The notes under the pieces: model-generated
The model's database searches: none
The model's input: the letters and a program-made list of their open reading frames with translations, nothing else
What the model was told of the DNA's origin: nothing
In this document: positions 58,712 through 64,000 of the stretch, in pieces
How positions within the stretch are numbered: the first letter of the stretch is position 1
How the letters are laid out: each line of letters starts with the position of its first letter
Made by a program: the position numbers and the translations under genes
Origin: Bolinopsis microptera
Lineage: Eukaryota; Ctenophora; Tentaculata; Lobata; Bolinopsidae
NCBI RefSeq assembly: GCF_026151205.1
Contig: NC_087072.1
Coordinates: 21,728,103-21,792,102 of the forward strand
Length of the DNA: 64,000 nt
Direction of reading: 5' to 3'

Positions 58712-61700
58712 TTATTGGAATACAATTCTAAACAGTTCATTGTCAAATTCTCCTGACGACAATACCTCCCGTAGCAGTGAAGTTGGAGCTCCAGCTTTAG
58801 TCAAACTATCTGCAAGCTGTTTCTTTGTTGAAATCCAACGAACTGTCATTTCACTATTGTTCACTCGCTGTCTCAGGCAAGCTATTGGTATCCTCAATCC
58901 CTTGTCATCAACATTTTTCGAGGTTTGGATAGCATCATGTAGAGACTTGCAATCAGTCATTACAATGACATCAAGTTTTCCAGATAACATGATCTCACTC
59001 AGCTGAGCTTGGATCAACTCACATGTTTCCACTGCTTCGATCATTGCCCAACTCTCTGCTGCTAAAGTACTTTTACATACTCTCCGGATTTTTCTACTCT
59101 GCCATGTAATGGGGCAAGATTTTCCTGTAAGCGAAACAAGGAAAATTATGAAGCCTCCCTGAGAGCTACCATCCTTCAAGTTTCCATACGATGCATCACA
59201 GAAAACCACTAAGACTGACTCAGGCAACAGTAGTTTCTTAAACCTGAGTGTTAGAGGATTCTTTTCTAAGAACTTTACTGTTTTGTTTACCATTTTCAAA
59301 TCTGCGATGGTCCCTTCAGTCACAGAATTACTAGCAAAACATGTAGCATAAGCTACATCTGGCCGTGTCTGTGTTGATACCCACAACAACTGTCCGCACA
59401 CAGTTCTCAGTTGTTGCTTTTCTTTCTCATTGATTGGGAGCGTATTTCGATTCACTCGGGTGGGGTCGATCTCTATTCTTGAAATCTGGTCTGCATACCC
59501 CAGTTGTGATACCAGAATTCCAGATTGTGTTTGCTTTACATCAAGACCAGTATAAGCAAATTCAACTTCGACCTCCGTACTTAGACGAAACTTCTTCTTC
59601 AGTTCCCCAATAACTTCCCTTTCAAACTTCTTGCTTCCACTGAACATCAGATCGTCAACATGCACAGCAATGATACCCTCGAGTTTTCCTTCATCATACC
59701 AGAACATGAATGACTCATCATATGACGATACCACAACATTTAACTTCACTAGAGTATCACGAAGCTCAACATACCACATTCTAGGTCCGTCTACTAACCC
59801 GTAAATACATTTGTTCAGTTTCCAGATTTTCCTCGTTTCAGCTTCCTTCGGAGGAATAATGAAGACATCTCTTGAAATCTTCTTGCCTTGCAAGAAGGCA
59901 GCCTGAACATCGATGTGTTGTAACTTCCAACTTTCTGTTGCAACTATTGTAAGGAGCAGTCTTATAGAGTCCCTGTTACATGTTGGGGAGTCCTTTCGTA
60001 TGTTGCTACTATTTTCTTGATAACCAAGTGCCACTAAACGAGCTTTAACAGAACCTTCTGCTTTCTTTGTAATTACCCAACGAACACCAACATTGGACTG
60101 TTCGTTTGCATCAACTTCCACGTAAACCTTGTTTACTTTGAACTTCTCAAGCTCTGCTAGCTTGGCATCTACAACTGCTTGGTCATACATACTCACACTG
60201 GACAGCAACACCTCTTCTTCTGTTTCTGGTGACAGGTCATCTCTCCAATTCACAGCAAGCTCATACCAATCCACACATTGGATGCTCTCCTCACCATCAA
60301 GTTGAATATTTACACAGTTTTTGTAACTGCCAGTTGATTTTCCCGCACGGCTATGGATATAAGCTTTATGCCAGATCTCACCATCCTCCTCTGGATACTT
60401 TGGAAGAAACTCCACGTGACTTCTTGCTTTAGGAAGTCCTGATTTGTGCTGAGGTCTGATTGTTGCTGTTGTCTCACTTTCTGTTTCCGGTACAGAAACT
60501 GCTGTTTCCTTAGAGCAAGATGGTTGATCCTCTAGGAAATTTCTCTGCGTCTCTAATGGGGATTTTGGTGAACTTGATACAATACTCGGGTTAGGTTGCC
60601 CAACAACTGACTCTGAGGTAATGGGATATCCTGTTGTTGTATCCCTGGTTAGATGACATGCACTGCACTTATAATACTGATTTCCATGCTTTAAAATATA
60701 TAAATGAGTAATGTCTCTCCCCAGTATAACACCTGGCCCACTCCATTTTGCAGATCCTTTTCTCTTGTACATCACCTTTTCACCGTTGCTATAATACTCA
60801 TCATTGCTTGTCCGAACCTGGCTTTGCAGAGCTCTACGTATCTTGTTGCTACTTTCACACTTTGCAAATGCTTGCCTTGCACTGTGCATTGCATTAACAT
60901 TATCAGCCACGGTTTTACTCACCGTTGTTTCTTCTAAAGCTGGCAGTCTATCATCGATGACATTCGGAAGTGAAGGGTTACGGCCCATTGTCAACTGATT
61001 TGCAGAAAACCCACCAAACATCTGCATGGAGTTTTTCGCACTTAGTGCCCAACACAATGCAACTTCCCAGTTGCATTTTGAATCTTCCTTCGTTTTTACC
61101 ATCATCTCTGTCAGCATCTTATGATGACGTTCTACAATCCCATTGCTCCAAGGGCTCTCGGCAGCTGAATTTTGCACATCCACATTGAATCTTTGACACA
61201 TCTCAGTAAACTCCTCATTGGCGAACTCTCCACCATTATCAGCCATGAATTTCTTTGGATTTCCAAAGATGGATATCCATCCAGAGCAAATTCCTTGGAT
61301 GATTGTCTCTTTCTTCTTATTGTAGATTATTCTAGCTGCTGAATATCTTGTCACCGAATCAATCATATGCAAGATATACACATTAGGAGTGCCAGGAACA
61401 TTCTTAAGGTCCATTGCAACACATTCGTTGAACACCTTTCCTCTTGGGAGACCCACCACTGGTCTTGACTTGGGTTTCTTGTACATCAGACATATTTTAC
61501 AACTGCTGGATACCTCATCAATTGCTTTCATGTATTCTGGTCTCTTAAATCCTGCAGTTTTCAGCAATGTTTTCAGTTTATCACTAGGAGGGTGTGAGAA
61601 TTGTTTGTGGATTTTTTCCACTTTCCTCCTAATCTCCTTTTCGTCAGTACCAAACAAACCTTCTTCGCTGATTGTCATCACCAGATGTGGGGTCTTTCGA

Positions 61701-62488
61701 TCTGGCGGCCCAATGGTCATGCGTCTTTTATTACAAAGAGGAACGCAATAGTGCTTTGATTTAGTTTCAAACAAATCAACACAATCTCCATTGAATCTCA
61801 TTGTATCATTTGTGAAATCCAACACAGCACCAGCTCTCTTTAACGATGCTTTACTGAGAAGCAACGGCAGTTCTTTCTCAACAATGTTTGCTTCTATTCG
61901 AACATCTGTCTTTCCTATTCGCCCAGGGATGATAGTCTTTTCTGTGGAAATGACTTCGAGTCCATCCCCAAATCTAAAAGGCGTCGAGCAAGGTTCACTA
62001 ACCATCATTTTCAGTTGTTTTTCTTCCAGAGTTTCTCTGTAGTGATTCACCCAGTTCCTACCAACAACTGTCTTTGTACATCCGGAATCAATAACTGCAC
62101 ATGCTAATGACTCATATACAAGAGAACCAAGGTTCGTATCACTCATCAGGCACTCTTCAGGAATCTCAACAACATTTTCAGATTCAGACACCACCATGAA
62201 TGTTAAGAATGCACCCTCTGCTTCCATGGCCGTAACATTCTCAGCACCATCTTGTGCGAAATACTGTGCATTATCTGTTGAACTTGAAGAAGCTCTGTTC
62301 TTGCTTGTGCACCATCTTGCAATATGGTTTTTATCGCCACAAGCATAGCATCCAGTATACGCACTCTTTTGTCGATTATACGGATGATGATGATTCCCAC
62401 GTCCTCTTGACATCCTTCTGTAGTTTCCTCGTCCACCTCTTGGGGTTGAGTTGTATGTATAGTTACATTCCTCATGTTCCACCTTCAC
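58712..62488 (-). CDS. Ty1/copia-type gag-pol polyprotein, gag N-terminus missing
   Basis: 1,258 codons, intact; frame extends about 20 codons further upstream to a stop. Order: zinc knuckle CYACGDKNHIARWC (47-60), aspartic protease AVIDSGCTKTVVG (Asp at about 134), integrase with an HHCC-like lead (HKQFSHPPSDKL ... CKICL) and D, D, E residues in VAMDLKN, MADNGGEF and NGIVERHHKM, then RT (VRWVITKKAEGSVKARLVAL, DVQAAFLQGK, AVHVDDLMFSG) and RNase H (FCDASYGNLKDG, ESWAMIEA, MTDCKSLHD). The integrase-before-RT order defines the copia type. No capsid-like gag region and no LTRs were seen, so it is a truncated copy or one retained without them. Confidence 0.93.
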   Translation of the reverse strand: MKVEHEECNYTYNSTPRGGRGNYRRMSRGRGNHHHPYNRQKSAYTGCYACGDKNHIARWCTSKNRASSSSTDNAQYFAQDGAENVTAMEAEGAFLTFMVVSESENVVEIPEECLMSDTNLGSLVYESLACAVIDSGCTKTVVGRNWVNHYRETLEEKQLKMMVSEPCSTPFRFGDGLEVISTEKTIIPGRIGKTDVRIEANIVEKELPLLLSKASLKRAGAVLDFTNDTMRFNGDCVDLFETKSKHYCVPLCNKRRMTIGPPDRKTPHLVMTISEEGLFGTDEKEIRRKVEKIHKQFSHPPSDKLKTLLKTAGFKRPEYMKAIDEVSSSCKICLMYKKPKSRPVVGLPRGKVFNECVAMDLKNVPGTPNVYILHMIDSVTRYSAARIIYNKKKETIIQGICSGWISIFGNPKKFMADNGGEFANEEFTEMCQRFNVDVQNSAAESPWSNGIVERHHKMLTEMMVKTKEDSKCNWEVALCWALSAKNSMQMFGGFSANQLTMGRNPSLPNVIDDRLPALEETTVSKTVADNVNAMHSARQAFAKCESSNKIRRALQSQVRTSNDEYYSNGEKVMYKRKGSAKWSGPGVILGRDITHLYILKHGNQYYKCSACHLTRDTTTGYPITSESVVGQPNPSIVSSSPKSPLETQRNFLEDQPSCSKETAVSVPETESETTATIRPQHKSGLPKARSHVEFLPKYPEEDGEIWHKAYIHSRAGKSTGSYKNCVNIQLDGEESIQCVDWYELAVNWRDDLSPETEEEVLLSSVSMYDQAVVDAKLAELEKFKVNKVYVEVDANEQSNVGVRWVITKKAEGSVKARLVALGYQENSSNIRKDSPTCNRDSIRLLLTIVATESWKLQHIDVQAAFLQGKKISRDVFIIPPKEAETRKIWKLNKCIYGLVDGPRMWYVELRDTLVKLNVVVSSYDESFMFWYDEGKLEGIIAVHVDDLMFSGSKKFEREVIGELKKKFRLSTEVEVEFAYTGLDVKQTQSGILVSQLGYADQISRIEIDPTRVNRNTLPINEKEKQQLRTVCGQLLWVSTQTRPDVAYATCFASNSVTEGTIADLKMVNKTVKFLEKNPLTLRFKKLLLPESVLVVFCDASYGNLKDGSSQGGFIIFLVSLTGKSCPITWQSRKIRRVCKSTLAAESWAMIEAVETCELIQAQLSEIMLSGKLDVIVMTDCKSLHDAIQTSKNVDDKGLRIPIACLRQRVNNSEMTVRWISTKKQLADSLTKAGAPTSLLREVLSSGEFDNELFRIVFQ

Positions 62489-62784
62489 TGATATTGACGC
62501 AGGCGGTGTAACTATTGAGTTACGTTCGATTGAAATATTAAAACACTACGGTACTACATTTCACTAAACAAAACGACGGGGACACAGAAAGGAGAAGGAC
62601 ATTACACATCATACGGACGGAAGCTGCTGCTGAGTTGACGAGTATCTGATTGTATTAATTATGGGTTTCTTGTTCATTAAAATAAGTGTGATCATACTTG
62701 TAAAGTATATTGGGCTGACACAGCTGCTGCAAGGTTAACATTGGGGTCCAAAGCCGGGAGTGTGATACACGTTAAATTCAGTTT

Positions 62785-62985
62785 TTTATGGGCGTGATTA
62801 AAAATCGCTCGCGCAATACAATTACACATGAGCGCTGACATTTGACCGGCAGTAACTTCGGCTAGGAACAATATTTTTCCATGGGACCAAAAGCAGCAGA
62901 TAGATATCACTCACCTCTATCAGAAACAACTATCAATTTCGAGAGAAATTTCATAAAGACCCCCCCTCCCTGCCCCCTTAAGGAT
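62785..62985. mobile_element. single-arm copy of the foldback family
   Basis: Reads like the right arm of 23543-24621: ATCGCTCGCGCAATACAATT, TTCGGCTAGGAACAATATTT, TTCCATGGGACCAAAAGCAG and a GACCCCCCC end. The partner arm is absent. Confidence 0.82.
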
Positions 62986-62999
62986 CTTGACCCTGTAAT

Positions 63000-63293
63000 T
63001 GTATTGTAGTTATTTGGGCTAAAAGTTTTATATGGACACTGGTGACGTGACCTCTAGAAGAGCAGTTTTGGGATTGTGTTAAGCAGCAGCTGTATAAGCT
63101 CTTTAAAAAATCCAATCAAGCCCCAATCTTGAAGAAAAATGTGTGTGCCAAATGAACTGGTACCTAATGAAGTTTTGCCCTGGAATTGTATACATAGATG
63201 CTGGAGCATTACAGCACGTGATTTGCATAGTGTTTAATCTGGGGTAAGTTATTTACAAAAGTCACTCGTTCACCTCTTTTTGAGACACCCTGT
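63000..63293. mobile_element. mariner-type MITE end fragment
   Basis: Ends GAGACACCCTG before TA and shares text with the right part of 29366-30211 (AAAAGTCACTCGTTCAC compared with AAATCACTTAGTCACG). No left terminus found. Confidence 0.45.
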
Positions 63294-63302
63294 ATATTAG
63301 TT

Positions 63303-63585
63303 ATACTAGCAGGAACCCGTCTAACCCTAAAATGGTGTCAAGACTCAAGAGACTAAAACAATTATTACCTATTTAATTCGCGTTTTTGACACCTCTTGGG
63401 GTACCAAATTTTGGGCTCTAAAACTCCTATTTCTTGGCCAATTTTTTATTTTCTCATGCTGATTTGAAGGCCATTAAAGCATTTGACCCAGTCAAAAAAG
63501 TTTCAGTTGTATATCTTTTACGGTTTTTGCAGAAATTCGCGTTAAAGTTGATGCCGTGGTGTCAGTAAAATGGCACAGATAAATA
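63303..63585 (-). repeat. 285-bp dispersed repeat, copy 2
   Basis: Inverse of 33097-33382, from CTAGCAGGAACCCGT to GTCAGTAAAATGGCACAGA. An (AT)n stretch follows. Confidence 0.82.
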
Positions 63586-64000
63586 TATATATATATTTTT
63601 TATGTGCCATTTTACTTAATTTTTATCAGCAGATTTATAAATCTGCTGTTCATTTGTAGTTATTACCTTGCTAGTTATGAGTAAATTTTTGCCTTCCATC
63701 AATTGAGTGCAGCTTTCAGTTTTAAAATTTTCAGTTTATTCAGATTTTTCGTTTTCGATATTGCAAATTTTTAATAAATCATGTTCAGATTATGGTGATA
63801 ATGGATGTAAAGGTACTTCAACCGAATTAACAATCCAACCGTGTGTATGACGTGTCCCAGTAGCCAATCATAATATATATATATATATATATCGTCTCGC
63901 TTTTATATAGTAAGATATAGAAATTATCCTTGGTTTTTTTAAATTTATTCTCAAAATAGGTAAGGTTACCCCAGTATTTAAAAAAAAAGGAGACCCACAG
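63586..64000. other. AT-rich window end with (AT)n tracts
   Basis: Contains (TA)n near 63582-63596 and 63871-63892. No gene recognised. The last bases could begin another element but give too little to name. Confidence 0.4.

Noticed and set aside
58140-63000. LTRs of the copia element
   Set aside because: No direct repeat shared between 58140-58711 and 62489-63000 could be seen.

Overview
The window looks like AT-rich nuclear DNA of an invertebrate metazoan. The reasons are a multi-exon BMP1/tolloid-type astacin gene with GT-AG introns, CR1-like and restriction-like-endonuclease (RLE) non-LTR retrotransposons, a Ty1/copia element, and many MITEs and foldback elements. The mix resembles cnidarian genomes, but the phylum is inferred and not proven. 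I see no prokaryotic operons, rRNA or CRISPR array.

Region 1 (about 2.25-10.3 kb, minus strand) holds the only host gene I can support: a secreted tolloid/BMP1-like metalloprotease. Eight phase-compatible exons encode a signal peptide, a propeptide with the GD aspartate-switch motif, a furin-type site, the astacin catalytic domain and one complete CUB domain. The 3' end was not found and may lie beyond position 1. Three of its introns carry tandem repeats that copy or mimic 3' splice sites. Intron 1 contains an 832-bp MITE with a perfect 8-bp target duplication.

Region 2 (10.3-38 kb) is gene-poor. It contains a 1.54-kb terminal-inverted-repeat element carrying about ten copies of a 16-bp motif in mirrored orientation, two decayed LINE 3' regions, a foldback element with a hAT MITE nested in it, a 0.6-kb dispersed duplication, two mariner-type MITEs, a long (GA)n tract and several hairpins.

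Region 3 (38-56.7 kb) is a stack of nested retroelements. LINE-1 (my name) reads leftwards. Its ORF1 encodes an AlkB-like 2-oxoglutarate/Fe(II) dioxygenase fused to an SGNH hydrolase. Its ORF2 is split by LINE-2, whose single PHD-endonuclease-RT ORF is intact. To the right, an RLE-type LINE reading rightwards is interrupted by a 4,994-bp giant palindromic element with terminal inverted repeats over 50 bp, subterminal 40-bp tandem repeats and a 6-bp target duplication (GTGGAA).

Region 4 (56.7-64 kb) has the 3' hairpin of the RLE LINE, a tRNA-like sequence, a copia pol ORF of 1,258 codons without visible LTRs or gag N-terminus, and repeats shared with region 2.

Coordinates of introns, element ends and frames were worked out by hand. 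No database search or alignment program was run.
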